From the NCBI GenBank assembly GCA_910578935.1, contig CAJTSM010000019.1:1-55579 (forward strand): a stretch of 55,579 nt of DNA, read 5' to 3'. Below, piece after piece: positions 32,296 through 40,976 of the stretch. Position numbers and translations under genes: made by a program. Within the stretch, counting starts at the first letter, position 1. The number at the start of each line of letters is the position of its first letter. The DNA is from an uncultured Oscillibacter sp. Its GTDB lineage: Bacteria > Bacillota > Clostridia > Oscillospirales > Oscillospiraceae. The notes beneath the pieces are model-generated. The model was given only the letters and a program-made list of their open reading frames with translations. It was not told the DNA's origin and did not search any database.

Positions 32296-33099
32296 ATGGT
32301 AGATTTTCAAAGTAAGAGCCGTTATGGCTGGGAGGATTTTCTGGAAATCATGCGGCTGCTCCGGGAGCCGGGGGGTTGCCCCTGGGATGTGGAACAGACA
32401 CACGCTTCCATCCGCCGGAATTTTCTGGAGGAAACTTATGAGGCCCTGGATGCCATCGACCGGGATGATGCCGCAGATATGCGGGAGGAGCTGGGAGATG
32501 TACTGATGCAGGTGGCCTTCCACACCCAGATCGAGACGGAGCGGGGCCACTTCAACATGAACGATGTGATCGACGGCGTGGCCCAAAAACTGGTGTACCG
32601 CCATCCCCACGTCTTTGGGACGGTGAAGGTGGAAAACAGCCGGGAGGTTCTGGTGAACTGGGAGGCGCTGAAACGAAAGGAGAAATCCCAGTCTACCACT
32701 GCCGACGCCATTGAGTCTGTGCCCCATACCCTGCCCGCTCTATGGAGGGCGGAGAAGATTAGCGGCAAGACTGCCAAAGCGGGTTTTGACTGGGCCAGCG
32801 CCCTCAGCGCCATGAAAAAGCTGGAGGAAGAGGTCCGGGAGCTGCGAGCGGCCCTGGAGTCTGGAGCAGCAGCGGACGGGCCCCACGGCGTCCGAGAGGA
32901 GTTGGGGGACCTGCTCTTTATTACCGCCAAGGTGGCCCAGATGTCCGGCGTAGATCCGGAGGATGCCCTCCATCGTGCTTGCGATAGGTTTGACGGCCGC
33001 TTTCGCCGGGTGGAGGCCATGGCGGACAAGCCTTTGAGCGGATATACGGAAGCAGAGCTGGTCGAGCTTTGGAAGTCTGCAAAAAAAGAGGAGTCTTAA
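32296..33099 (+). CDS. mazG: Nucleoside triphosphate pyrophosphohydrolase MazG
   Basis: Hydrolyses NTPs/dNTPs to monophosphates, a house-cleaning role. The 267-residue protein holds two MazG modules. The first has GGCPWDVEQTHASI near 31-44, the EETY...D helix and EELGDVLMQ near 67-75; the second has EELGDLLFITAKV near 200-212 with its own metal-binding acids. This is the shorter, two-domain form without the N-terminal tetrapyrrole methylase domain of Bacillus YabN. Confidence 0.94.
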   Translation: MVDFQSKSRYGWEDFLEIMRLLREPGGCPWDVEQTHASIRRNFLEETYEALDAIDRDDAADMREELGDVLMQVAFHTQIETERGHFNMNDVIDGVAQKLVYRHPHVFGTVKVENSREVLVNWEALKRKEKSQSTTADAIESVPHTLPALWRAEKISGKTAKAGFDWASALSAMKKLEEEVRELRAALESGAAADGPHGVREELGDLLFITAKVAQMSGVDPEDALHRACDRFDGRFRRVEAMADKPLSGYTEAELVELWKSAKKEES

Positions 33100-33153
33100 C
33101 ACGCGATTGCGTTAAGAATATAGAACACAAATGATTTCAGGAGGATACCATTC

Positions 33154-33429
33154 ATGAACAAAGCAGAACTCATCAATGTCGTTTCCGCGGCCGCGGAGGT
33201 TTCCAAGAAGGATGCTGAAACCGTCATCACTGCCACGCTGGATGCCATTACCGACGCCTTGAAGGAGGGCGAGAAGGTCCAGCTGGTGGGCTTTGGTTCT
33301 TTTGAGGTGAAGAAGCGGGCGGCCCGGGTAGGACGGAATCCCAAGACGAAGGAGCCCATTGAGATTCCCGCCTCCACCGTGCCTGTGTTCAAGGCCGGCA
33401 AGGTGTTGAAGGATACCGTGGGCGGCTGA
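33154..33429 (+). CDS. hup: HU family DNA-binding protein
   Basis: A 91-residue nucleoid protein: helical dimer core (residues 1-45, MNKAELINVVSAAAEVSKKD), the signature GFGSFEVKKRAARVGRNPKT over the beta-arm, and a short C-terminal helix. An AGGAGG site precedes the ATG. HU between mazG and rqcP is the usual Clostridia arrangement. Confidence 0.96.
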   Translation: MNKAELINVVSAAAEVSKKDAETVITATLDAITDALKEGEKVQLVGFGSFEVKKRAARVGRNPKTKEPIEIPASTVPVFKAGKVLKDTVGG

Positions 33430-33450
33430 TTCGAAGGGCGCCCTGTTTTG

Positions 33451-33486
33451 AACAGCCGGCAGGTTTTGCCGGCTGTTTACGTTTTT
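33451..33486 (+). terminator. hup terminator
   Basis: Stem AACAGCCGGCA / TGCCGGCTGTT followed by TACGTTTTT. Confidence 0.8.
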
Positions 33487-33506
33487 GAAGAAAGGGGGGG
33501 CGCAGG

Positions 33507-33746
33507 ATGCGCCTGGATAAATATCTTAAAGTTTCCCGTTTGATTAAGCGCCGGACCATGGCCAACGAGGCTTGTGACAATGGGCTGGTTTCCGTTAATG
33601 GCCGGCCGGCCCGGGCTTCCTATGAGGTGAAGGTGGGGGACCGGATCTCCCTCCGCCTGGGAGCGCGGGAAGTGACGGTGGAGGTCTTGGCCGTTCAAGA
33701 AACTGTCCGTCAGGCCGATGCAGCCGCGCTTTATAAACAGGTTTGA
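33507..33746 (+). CDS. rqcP: RNA-binding S4 domain protein RqcP (YabO)
   Basis: A 79-residue S4-domain protein: MRLDKYLKVSRLIKRRTMAN then GLVSVNGRPARASYEVKVGD. The Bacillus homologue joins RqcH on stalled 50S subunits and supports alanine-tail synthesis in ribosome quality control. The location between hup and yabP matches yabO. A GAAAGGGGGGG ribosome site precedes the ATG. Confidence 0.92.
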   Translation: MRLDKYLKVSRLIKRRTMANEACDNGLVSVNGRPARASYEVKVGDRISLRLGAREVTVEVLAVQETVRQADAAALYKQV

Positions 33747-33815
33747 CTCCGCCGGAAAAAGCGTGGCATACCGGTGGAGCCTCCCGCATAGTCTGTGGAC
33801 AGGGAGGGACGAACC

Positions 33816-34097
33816 ATGAACGATTACACTGTGCCCCAAGCCGCCGCCCACCGTCTGGAGCTGGACGGACGGGAGCGCCTGACCGTTTCCGGTGTGGAGG
33901 ATGTGGAACGGTTCGATGAAACCGGTATTGTGATGACCACTGCCGTGGGGACCTTGGTCATTACGGGGGAGGATTTACACATCGGGAAGTTGTCTCTGGA
34001 CGGCGGGGAACTTCATGTGGACGGGAAGATTGACGCGTTGTCTTATGAGGATCAAGGGACCGGCCGGGGCGGTTTCCTGGGCCGTCTGTTTGGCTGA
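33816..34097 (+). CDS. yabP: Sporulation protein YabP
   Basis: ATG at 33816 gives 93 residues. The HRLELDGRERLTVSGVEDVE start and the GTLVITGEDLHIGKLSLDGG centre are typical of the YabP/YqfC family, which is associated with spore coat/morphogenesis. The order rqcP-yabP-yabQ is conserved in spore formers. Ends 2 bp before yabQ. Confidence 0.92.
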   Translation: MNDYTVPQAAAHRLELDGRERLTVSGVEDVERFDETGIVMTTAVGTLVITGEDLHIGKLSLDGGELHVDGKIDALSYEDQGTGRGGFLGRLFG

Positions 34098-34099
34098 GG

Positions 34100-34765
34100 A
34101 TGGGGAGTGAAGCGGCCCGGCAGCTCCTGGTATTTGGGCAGTCCATCCTCTTGGGGCTGTCCGCCGGACTGCTGTATGACCTGTTGCGTCCCTTCCGGGT
34201 CCGGGCGCCCCGGGCCACAGGCTTTTTGGATGGGGCCTACTGCCTGGCGGTGGGCAGCATCATGTTTCTTTTCCTTCTTCGCCGGGCGGAAGGACAGCTC
34301 CGCGGCTTTGTGCTGGTGGGAACTTTGGGCGGAATGGTGCTGTTTTTCTGTGCTTTCTCGGAACTTCTGCGGCCTCTGTGGGCTTTTTGGGCGGATACGC
34401 TGGCCTTTTTATGGAGACTGCTATGTATGCCGCTGAAATGGGCGGGAAATTTTTATAAAAAAATGGCCTGCCAAGGAAAAAACCTCTTTTATTTTTGGAG
34501 CAAATGCTTTACAATAAGAAAAAGTGGGTGCAGGCCCAGGAGAGGGGGCGGGAGAAATGGCAAAGCAGCGAAAAATCCCAAAGGCGGTAAAACTCCGCAC
34601 GGGATTTCTGACAAGGCTGCTGATCGTGATTTTGTTGGCCGCGCTGGTCTGCGAGGTGTACGCTCTGCGGGCGAAGGTATCGGACGCGGAAGAAGTAAAA
34701 GCGCAGACCGCCGCACAAGTGGAGAGCAGGCGTCAGGAGAACGACGCTCTGGCGGCGGACATTGA
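34100..34765 (+). CDS. yabQ: Spore cortex biosynthesis protein YabQ (frame runs into divIC)
   Basis: The first 125 residues are a typical YabQ: GQSILLGLSAGLLYDLLRPF at about 14-33 and four hydrophobic helices. YabQ is needed for spore cortex formation. From about residue 145 the frame turns into a charged, Gly/Arg/Ser-rich sequence without stop until 34765, overlapping divIC by 209 bp. This may be a real long tail, but loss of an original stop by a frameshift just upstream is equally likely. Another frame would stop at 34588-34590. Confidence 0.8.
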   Translation: MGSEAARQLLVFGQSILLGLSAGLLYDLLRPFRVRAPRATGFLDGAYCLAVGSIMFLFLLRRAEGQLRGFVLVGTLGGMVLFFCAFSELLRPLWAFWADTLAFLWRLLCMPLKWAGNFYKKMACQGKNLFYFWSKCFTIRKSGCRPRRGGGRNGKAAKNPKGGKTPHGISDKAADRDFVGRAGLRGVRSAGEGIGRGRSKSADRRTSGEQASGERRSGGGH

Positions 34766-34859
34766 GGAGGGCTGCACGCCTGAAAAGATGCAGGAGATCG
34801 CCCGCCGGGAGCTAGGCTGGGTTCTGCCCGACGAATACGTGTTCGAAGTGGGCAGCTGA
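34557..34859 (+). CDS. divIC: Septum formation initiator DivIC/FtsB family
   Basis: ATG at 34557 after GGGAGAA gives 100 residues: a basic cytoplasmic N-terminus, one transmembrane helix (about 18-37, LTRLLIVILLAALVCEVYAL), a coiled coil (38-72) and a C-terminal MQEIARRELGWVLPDEYVF typical of FtsB/DivIC. Acts with FtsL and DivIB at the division septum. Starts inside the extended yabQ frame. Confidence 0.88.
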   Translation: MAKQRKIPKAVKLRTGFLTRLLIVILLAALVCEVYALRAKVSDAEEVKAQTAAQVESRRQENDALAADIEEGCTPEKMQEIARRELGWVLPDEYVFEVGS

Positions 34860-34902
34860 ATTTTCCCCGCATGAATCAAGGGAAGGAGAAACTAGAAACC
34901 GT

Positions 34903-35373
34903 ATGGAGCCTCAGGTTGGGAGCATTTTGGAAGGTAAAGTCACCAGCATCATGAAATTTGGCGCTTTTATAGCGCTGGAGGGAGGCGGCTCCGGGTTGGT
35001 ACATATCTCGGAGATTGCCAATACTTTTGTAGAGGACGTACATGACCACCTTCAGACGGGGCAGGCCGTGAAGGTCCGGGTTTTGTCGGCGGAAAATGGG
35101 AGAATCAACCTTTCGATCAAGAAAGCCTTGCCACAGCAGGAGCGGCGGCCGTTTCGTCCGGCCCGCCCGGGACCGGCTCCGCAGGCCGGTGCGGCTCCCC
35201 GCCCGGAAATTGCGCGCAGACCCGCTCAGCCGCAGGGGCAGGCGCCTCTGCCTCCTTCGGGGGATCAGGCGTTTGAGGACAAGCTGAAACGCTTTTTGAC
35301 CTCTTCCGAGGGAAAGATGGCGGATTTGAACCGCAGTATGGACGGCAAGCGGGGGAGAAGAAGGAGATCATAA
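34903..35373 (+). CDS. S1 domain RNA-binding protein (YabR-like)
   Basis: 156 residues. An S1 OB fold lies at 1-70 (GSILEGKVTSIMKFGAFIAL, SGLVHISEIANTFVEDVHDH), followed by a Pro/Arg/Gln-rich linker and a basic C-terminal segment (NRSMDGKRGRRRRS). YabR sits after divIC in Bacillus too. Probably binds RNA or ribosomes. Confidence 0.9.
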   Translation: MEPQVGSILEGKVTSIMKFGAFIALEGGGSGLVHISEIANTFVEDVHDHLQTGQAVKVRVLSAENGRINLSIKKALPQQERRPFRPARPGPAPQAGAAPRPEIARRPAQPQGQAPLPPSGDQAFEDKLKRFLTSSEGKMADLNRSMDGKRGRRRRS

Positions 35374-35400
35374 AAACCGCCCCAATGGGGCGGTTTTTTT
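35374..35400 (+). terminator. Terminator of the yab cluster
   Basis: Stem AAACCGCCCC / GGGGCGGTTT with loop AAT and a T run. Confidence 0.92.
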
Positions 35401-35691
35401 GCAAAAAAGGAGCCGCACAGCAAATTGCCATGCGACCCAAGCGGGTGGGATATTGGAAAGCTTCCTAGATCAAGGTACCATATTTTCCAGGTTTTGTAAA
35501 TAGAAAGTTTTGCCGCATTCCGTCTTCTTTTGTCGAAAGAGGCGGCTTGCCCCGATCATAAAAATTTTTTTGTGAATTTTATGAAAAAACGCCGCTTCCC
35601 TCTTCCCATTTCAATACAAATATGTTATATTATACAAAAGGGCTTCCTCAAGTTTCCCCCAAGCCTTTTTCACACGAAAGGAGCGATCTCG
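35401..35691 (+). promoter_or_regulatory. AT-rich hpf leader with possible extended -10 promoter
   Basis: No gene is seen here. TATATT near 35625 is preceded by TG (TGTTATATT), an extended -10 arrangement without a good -35. An AAAGGAG site lies before the hpf ATG. The rest is AT-rich sequence without recognisable structure. Confidence 0.35.
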
Positions 35692-36237
35692 ATGAAGTAC
35701 ACCTACGCTTGTAAAAAGGTTTCCCTCAACGATTCCATCAAGGCTTATACGGAAAAGAAAATCGCCAAGCTGGAAAAGTATTTCCGGGAGGATACCACCG
35801 CGTTTGTGACATTTTCGGTGGAGAAGGACCACCGCTGCACAGTGGAGATCACCGTTCGGAGCGGCAGCGCCCTGCTCCGGGCCCAGACGGAAGCGCCGGA
35901 TGGCGATATGCGCGGTGCTGTGGATGCCGCCGTGGGTTATATCGAGCGCCAGATTTTGAAGAACAAGACAAGGCTTTCCAAACGCCTGCGGAGCGAAGGT
36001 TTCCCGCCTCCCGCCCCTGTCAGCGACTTCGACGTGGCGGAGGAGAAAGAGTTCGCTGTGGTCCGCACCAAACGTTTCGCCGTGAAGCCCATGAGCACGG
36101 AGGAGGCCATTTTGCAGATGAACCTGCTGGACCACAGTTTTTTTGTTTTCCGCAGCAGCGAGGACGACAGCCTCTGCATTGTTTACCGCCGCAAGAGCGG
36201 CGGCTATGGATTAATTGTCACCGACGAAGAGGATTGA
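35692..36237 (+). CDS. hpf: Ribosome hibernation promoting factor, long form
   Basis: ATG at 35692 gives 181 residues. The S30AE domain (about 1-100; SIKAYTEKKIAKLEKYF) and a C-terminal dimerisation domain (about 122-181; KPMSTEEAILQMNLLDHSFF and SGGYGLI) define the long HPF that pairs 70S ribosomes into 100S dimers in stationary phase. The gene has its own leader and terminator. Confidence 0.95.
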   Translation: MKYTYACKKVSLNDSIKAYTEKKIAKLEKYFREDTTAFVTFSVEKDHRCTVEITVRSGSALLRAQTEAPDGDMRGAVDAAVGYIERQILKNKTRLSKRLRSEGFPPPAPVSDFDVAEEKEFAVVRTKRFAVKPMSTEEAILQMNLLDHSFFVFRSSEDDSLCIVYRRKSGGYGLIVTDEED

Positions 36238-36246
36238 GGAATTTAT

Positions 36247-36278
36247 AAAATGTGGGGGCCGGAAGGCCCCCACATTTT
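36247..36278. terminator. Bidirectional terminator between hpf and the PFOR gene
   Basis: A 14-bp stem AAAATGTGGGGGCC / GGCCCCCACATTTT with loop GGAA serves the convergent genes. Confidence 0.92.
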
Positions 36279-36303
36279 ATGTCCCTGCGGAATTTAAGCA
36301 GCC

Positions 36304-39300
36304 TTAGTCTTCCGCCAATTTGCGGTAGCGGGCATAACGGGCCTTGATGTCGGCCACAGCTTTTTCATACAGCGCGTCGGCCTTGCCGGGGAAGTTGTTC
36401 TTCAGCGACGCGAAGCGGTTTTCACCCATCAGGAAGCCCATAAGCTTCTCTGTGTCCGGTTCGGCGGAATCCATCTGGAAGGGGTTTTTCCCTTCGGCGA
36501 TGCGCCTGGGATCATAGCGGTACAGGTGCCAATAACCGCATTCCACCGCTTTTTTCATCTCGTCTTGGGTGCAGCTCATGCCTGCCTTGATATGCTGTTC
36601 CAGGCAGGGGCAGTAGGCAATGACAATGGAGGGACCGGGGTACTCTTCGGCTTCCCGAAGGGCTTTCAGGGTCTGGGCCTGGTCCGCACCCATGGCCACC
36701 TGAGCCACATATACATAGCCGTAGCTCATAAAGATGGCGCCCAGATCTTTCTTGGCAATCTGCTTGCCGCCGGCGGCAAACTTTGCCACGGCGGAGGTGG
36801 GAGTGGATTTAGAGGACTGGCCGCCGGTGTTGGAGTAGACCTCCGTGTCGAGCACCAGCAGGTTCACGTCCCGGTTTTGAGCCAGCACGTGGTCAATACC
36901 GCCGAAACCGATGTCATAAGCCCAGCCGTCACCGCCAATGGCCCACACGGACTTCTTAGACAGGAATTCCTTGTGATCCAGGATGAACGCGGTGTCCGCC
37001 GTCTGTTTGGCGGACTCCAGGGCGGCAATCAGCGCGTCGGAAACGGCGCGGGACTTTTCTTTGTCATCCCAGTGGTCCAGGTAAGCGCTCACAGCGTCTA
37101 CCGCGATACCCTCCTCCTTCATGTGTTCCAGACGGATCAGCAGCTCTTTGCGGATGGCGTCTTGAGCGTGGAAGAAACCGTAGGCGAATTCGGCGTTGTC
37201 CTCAAACAAAGAGTGCTCCCAGGCCGGGCCGAATCCCCGTTGATCCCGGCAGTAGGGCAGGTTAGGCGCGCCGCCGCTGATGGCGGAAGAACAACCCGCA
37301 GCGTTGCCGATGTACATCCGATCTCCTACGAGCTGGCTGACCAGTTTGATATAGGTGGTTTCCGCGCAGCCGGCGCAGGCGGCGGAGAACTGGAAATAGG
37401 GCTTGGCGAACTGGATATTTTTCACGCTCTTACGGTTGACCACACCGGGCTTCAGGTATTTTTCGTCCATCGCCACCTGATCGAAGAGGGCCTGCTCCGT
37501 CTTCATTTCCTCAAAGGGAGTCATGACCAGGGCGTCGGCGCTCTTCTCGCTGGCGTTGGCGGGGCAGGCCGTCAGGCACACGCCGCAGCCCAGACAATCA
37601 TAGGGACTGACCTGCATCCGGAAAGAGTATGCCGGAGCGTCCTTTCCAAGGCCTTTGGCGGGAACCGTTTCGAAGGCGGCGGGAACCCCGGCTTTTTCTT
37701 CGTCGGTGAGGAGTACGGGACGGATGGCCGCATGGGGGCAGCACATAGCGCAGCGGTTGCACTGAATGCAGCTCTCGGCATTCCATTTGGGCACCTTAAT
37801 GGCCACGCCCCGCTTGGAGTAGGCAGAGGTGCCGTTCTCCCAGGTGCCGTCCAGCACGCCGTACTTCTTGAACAAAGACACCGGCAGCTTATCGCCCTGC
37901 TGACGCTCCATGGGCTGGACGATGTCCCGGATGAACGGCGTGACTTCCCGCTCCGGACCGGGAACATCGGCGGCGTCAGCCCAGCTGGCGGGAATTTCCA
38001 CCTTCACCGCGGCGCTGATTCCCACATCCACTGCCCGGTTGTTCATGTCCACGATTTTTTGTCCGGCCTTCTTGAAGTAACTGTTGTAGTTGTTCTTTTT
38101 CATGTCCTCCACGGCCACGTCCAGGGGGATGACCTTGGTCAGGGCAAAGAAGGCGGCCTGCAAAATGCTGTTGATGCGGTTTGCTCCCAGACCCACTTCC
38201 ACCGCCAGCTTAGCGGCGTCGATGATATAGAACTGGGCGTGCTTGCTGGCCAAATCCCGCTTCATCTTGCCGGGGAGGCGGGCGTCCAGATCCTCCACGC
38301 TCCAGGGGCAGTTCAGAAGGTAGACGCCGCCCTCTTTCAGGTCCTCGGTGGTGTCATATTTGTGGACATAGGTGGGGGCGTGGACCGCCACGAAATCGGC
38401 GGCGGACACCAGATAGGTGGACCGGATGGGCTCGTCGCCGAAGCGCAGATGGCTCTGGGTCAGGCCTCCGGATTTCATGGTGTCGTAGGAGAAGTACGCC
38501 TGGGCGTATTTCCCGGCGATGAGGCCGATGGTACTGATGGCGTTTTTGTTGGCGCCTACGGTGCCGTCGCCTCCCAGTCCCCACAGTTTGCAGGACACCT
38601 GGCCGGGATGAGGCAGCTCGATTTCCGTGTAATCCAAGGAAGTGTGGGTTACGTCGTCGATGATGCCGATGGTAAAATTATTTTTAGGTTCCGCCTGTTG
38701 GAGGTTATCGTATACCGCCACAAACTGGCCCGGTGTGGTATCTTTAGAGCTGAGGCCGTACCGGCCTCCCACCACCTGGATGCCGCCCCGGCCCGCCTGG
38801 CTTAAGGCGGTGACAACATCCAAATACAGCGGTTCACCAACGGAGCCGGGCTCCTTGGAGCGGTCCAGAACGGCGATCTTTTTCACTGTGGCGGGCAGAG
38901 CGGCCGCAAAGTGCTTCACGGAGAAGGGACGATACAGGTGGATTTGCAGCAGGCCCACCTTCCGGCCCTGGGCGTTGAGGTAGTCTACGGTTTCCTTCAC
39001 CGCTTCGGAAGCAGAACACATGACCACGATGACTTCTTCCGCGTCGGGGGCGCCATAGTAGTTGAAAAGCTGGTAATTCCGGCCTGTCAGCTTGTTGATT
39101 TCGTCCATATAGTGCTGGACCTTGTCCGGCAGGGCGGCACTGATTTCGTTAACGCCCTCCTTGCACTGGAAGTACACGTCCGGGTTTACATTATTGCCCC
39201 GGTTGGTAGGGTGCTCCGGATTTAGGGAGCGGCGGCGGAAGTCCTTCAGCGCTTCATAGTCAATGAGCCCCCGGAGATCTTCGTAATCCAGCGTCTCAAT

Positions 39301-39846
39301 GCGCTGCATTTCGTGAGAAGTGCGGAAACCGTCGAAACAATGCATAAAGGCATACTTGGAGCTGATGGCCGTCAAATGAGCTACCGCCGCCAGATCCATG
39401 GCCTCTTGGGGAGAGGAGGACATCAGCATGGCATAGCCGGTGGTCCGGCAGGTCATGAAGTCCGTGTGGTCACCGAAGATGGAGTGGTGGTTGCTGGTCA
39501 CTACACGGGAGGCGATGTGTATCACGTTGGGAAGGAACTGGCCCCCCATGGCGTACATGGCGGGAATCATCAGCATCAGGCCTTGAGAAGAGGTGAAGGT
39601 GGTGGTCAGGGCCCCCGCCTGGGCCGCGCCGTGGCAGGTGCCCGCCGCGCCGGCCTCGGACTGCATCTGGATCACGTCTACTGTGGAGCCAAAGAGGTTT
39701 TTCCGTCCTTTGGCGGACCACTCATCCACCTTCTCCGCCATGGGAGAGGAGGGCGTGATGGGATAGATCGCCGCCACCTCCGTAAACGCGTAAGCGGAGT
39801 GAGCGGCAGCGGTGTTGCCGTCCATGACGGTGTATTTTTTATTCAT
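36304..39846 (-). CDS. nifJ: Pyruvate:ferredoxin (flavodoxin) oxidoreductase
   Basis: Converts pyruvate and CoA to acetyl-CoA, CO2 and reduced ferredoxin. ATG at 39846 behind AAGAGG gives 1180 residues, the one-chain form. The N-terminal pyrimidine-binding domain contains YPITPSSPMAE. Two ferredoxin-type clusters are CIQCNRCAMCCPH near 690 and CLGCGVCLTACP near 750; a further CAGCAET near 830 and the thiamine-binding GGDGWAYDIGFGG near 968 and SNTGGQSSKSTP near 1000 complete the enzyme. It lies directly after the KDG kinase gene on the same strand, so pyruvate from the aldolase could be handled by the same unit. Confidence 0.96.
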   Translation of the reverse strand: MNKKYTVMDGNTAAAHSAYAFTEVAAIYPITPSSPMAEKVDEWSAKGRKNLFGSTVDVIQMQSEAGAAGTCHGAAQAGALTTTFTSSQGLMLMIPAMYAMGGQFLPNVIHIASRVVTSNHHSIFGDHTDFMTCRTTGYAMLMSSSPQEAMDLAAVAHLTAISSKYAFMHCFDGFRTSHEMQRIETLDYEDLRGLIDYEALKDFRRRSLNPEHPTNRGNNVNPDVYFQCKEGVNEISAALPDKVQHYMDEINKLTGRNYQLFNYYGAPDAEEVIVVMCSASEAVKETVDYLNAQGRKVGLLQIHLYRPFSVKHFAAALPATVKKIAVLDRSKEPGSVGEPLYLDVVTALSQAGRGGIQVVGGRYGLSSKDTTPGQFVAVYDNLQQAEPKNNFTIGIIDDVTHTSLDYTEIELPHPGQVSCKLWGLGGDGTVGANKNAISTIGLIAGKYAQAYFSYDTMKSGGLTQSHLRFGDEPIRSTYLVSAADFVAVHAPTYVHKYDTTEDLKEGGVYLLNCPWSVEDLDARLPGKMKRDLASKHAQFYIIDAAKLAVEVGLGANRINSILQAAFFALTKVIPLDVAVEDMKKNNYNSYFKKAGQKIVDMNNRAVDVGISAAVKVEIPASWADAADVPGPEREVTPFIRDIVQPMERQQGDKLPVSLFKKYGVLDGTWENGTSAYSKRGVAIKVPKWNAESCIQCNRCAMCCPHAAIRPVLLTDEEKAGVPAAFETVPAKGLGKDAPAYSFRMQVSPYDCLGCGVCLTACPANASEKSADALVMTPFEEMKTEQALFDQVAMDEKYLKPGVVNRKSVKNIQFAKPYFQFSAACAGCAETTYIKLVSQLVGDRMYIGNAAGCSSAISGGAPNLPYCRDQRGFGPAWEHSLFEDNAEFAYGFFHAQDAIRKELLIRLEHMKEEGIAVDAVSAYLDHWDDKEKSRAVSDALIAALESAKQTADTAFILDHKEFLSKKSVWAIGGDGWAYDIGFGGIDHVLAQNRDVNLLVLDTEVYSNTGGQSSKSTPTSAVAKFAAGGKQIAKKDLGAIFMSYGYVYVAQVAMGADQAQTLKALREAEEYPGPSIVIAYCPCLEQHIKAGMSCTQDEMKKAVECGYWHLYRYDPRRIAEGKNPFQMDSAEPDTEKLMGFLMGENRFASLKNNFPGKADALYEKAVADIKARYARYRKLAED

Positions 39847-39887
39847 GAAAGCATACCTCTTTTCCAATATCGCAAAACGCCTATGAG

Positions 39888-39916
39888 CCTCCGGCGGATC
39901 CATGGTCCGCCGGAGG
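39888..39916 (-). other. Hairpin between KDG kinase and PFOR genes
   Basis: Perfect 11-bp stem CCTCCGGCGGA / TCCGCCGGAGG with a 7-base loop. On the transcribed strand only a short TTTT appears some bases later, so it may stabilise mRNA or terminate weakly rather than fully. Confidence 0.6.
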
Positions 39917-39926
39917 CCGGTGGAAG

Positions 39927-40946
39927 TTACCTCTGGACCCGTCCGGAGGCATTGCCCCCGGCAAGGTTCTCCACCTCGGAGACGCTGACCAGATTAAAGT
40001 CATGTTCGATGGTGTGTTTCAGGCAGGAGGCGGCCACGGCGAAGTTGATGGCCTTTTGATCGTTATAGCCGCTCATCAGGGAGTAGATCAGGCCGCCGCC
40101 AAAGCTGTCGCCGCCGCCCACACGGTCCACAATGTTGATGCGGTAAGTGGGGGAGAAGGAAGCCTTGCCGCCGCTGTACAGCATGCCCGCCCAGTCATTG
40201 ACGGAAGCAGAGAGGCTGCCCCGAAGAGTAATGGCTACCTTCTTGAAATCAAAGCGCTCCGTCAGCTGCTTGGCAACGCTGATGTAACCGTCGTGGCTGA
40301 TTTTGCCGGTGTTCAGGTCGGTGTCGGGAGCGGCGATGCCAAAGACATCCTTGGCATCCTCCTCATTGGCGATGCATACGTCCACATAGGGCATCAATTT
40401 GCCCATGGTTTCCCCCGCCTGTTCTGAGGTCCAGAGCTTCTTGCGGAAATTCAGGTCACAGCTGATGGTGACGCCCATTTCCTTGGCGGTCTTGCAGGCC
40501 TCCAGGCAGATCTCCGGCAGATGGCCGCCCAGGGCGGGGGTGATGCCGGTGAAGTGGAACCAGTCCACGTCCTTGAAAATGGCCTTCCAATCAAAGTCGG
40601 AGGGAACAGCTTCGGCGATCGCGGCGTGAGCGCGGTCGTAGATGACCTTAGAGGGCCTCTGGGAAGCGCCTTTCTCCACAAAATAGATGCCCAGACGGTC
40701 GCCGCCCCGGACCATGCCGCTGGTATCCACACCAAAACGGCGCAGGGTGTTGACGGCGCACTGGCCGATTTCGTGGGCGGGCACCTTGGTGACAAAAGCG
40801 GCGTCCAAACCGTAATTCGCTACGGATACGGCCACATTGGCTTCGCCTCCGGCATAGGAGGCCTCAAAACTCTCGGCCTGGACAAAGCGCTGATACCCCG
40901 CAGGATTCAGGCGCATCATGATTTCACCAAACGTAACAAGCTTCAT
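39927..40946 (-). CDS. kdgK: 2-dehydro-3-deoxygluconokinase (PfkB family)
   Basis: Phosphorylates 2-keto-3-deoxy-gluconate or -galactonate at the 6-position. The 339-residue protein starts MKLVTFGEIMMRLNP, has the PfkB glycine motif YAGGEANVAVSVANYG near 31-46, and the ATP/catalytic signature DRVGGGDSFGGGL near 270 with the catalytic Asp in GGGD. Next to the aldolase gene (30 bp gap) and in the same region as galactonate dehydratase, it most likely serves the DeLey-Doudoroff/Entner-Doudoroff route. Confidence 0.92.
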   Translation of the reverse strand: MKLVTFGEIMMRLNPAGYQRFVQAESFEASYAGGEANVAVSVANYGLDAAFVTKVPAHEIGQCAVNTLRRFGVDTSGMVRGGDRLGIYFVEKGASQRPSKVIYDRAHAAIAEAVPSDFDWKAIFKDVDWFHFTGITPALGGHLPEICLEACKTAKEMGVTISCDLNFRKKLWTSEQAGETMGKLMPYVDVCIANEEDAKDVFGIAAPDTDLNTGKISHDGYISVAKQLTERFDFKKVAITLRGSLSASVNDWAGMLYSGGKASFSPTYRINIVDRVGGGDSFGGGLIYSLMSGYNDQKAINFAVAASCLKHTIEHDFNLVSVSEVENLAGGNASGRVQR

Positions 40947-40976
40947 TGTTTGTTCTCCTTCCTATTTTTGGGGCCG

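Noticed and set aside
33094..33116. Imperfect hairpin at the mazG stop codon as a terminator
   Set aside because: The stem has a bulge and no T tract follows; the hup ribosome site is directly downstream, so it was left unannotated.
36526..38805. A 759-residue plus-strand frame opposite the PFOR gene
   Set aside because: Shadow of a strongly conserved enzyme; composition is that of antisense GC-rich sequence.
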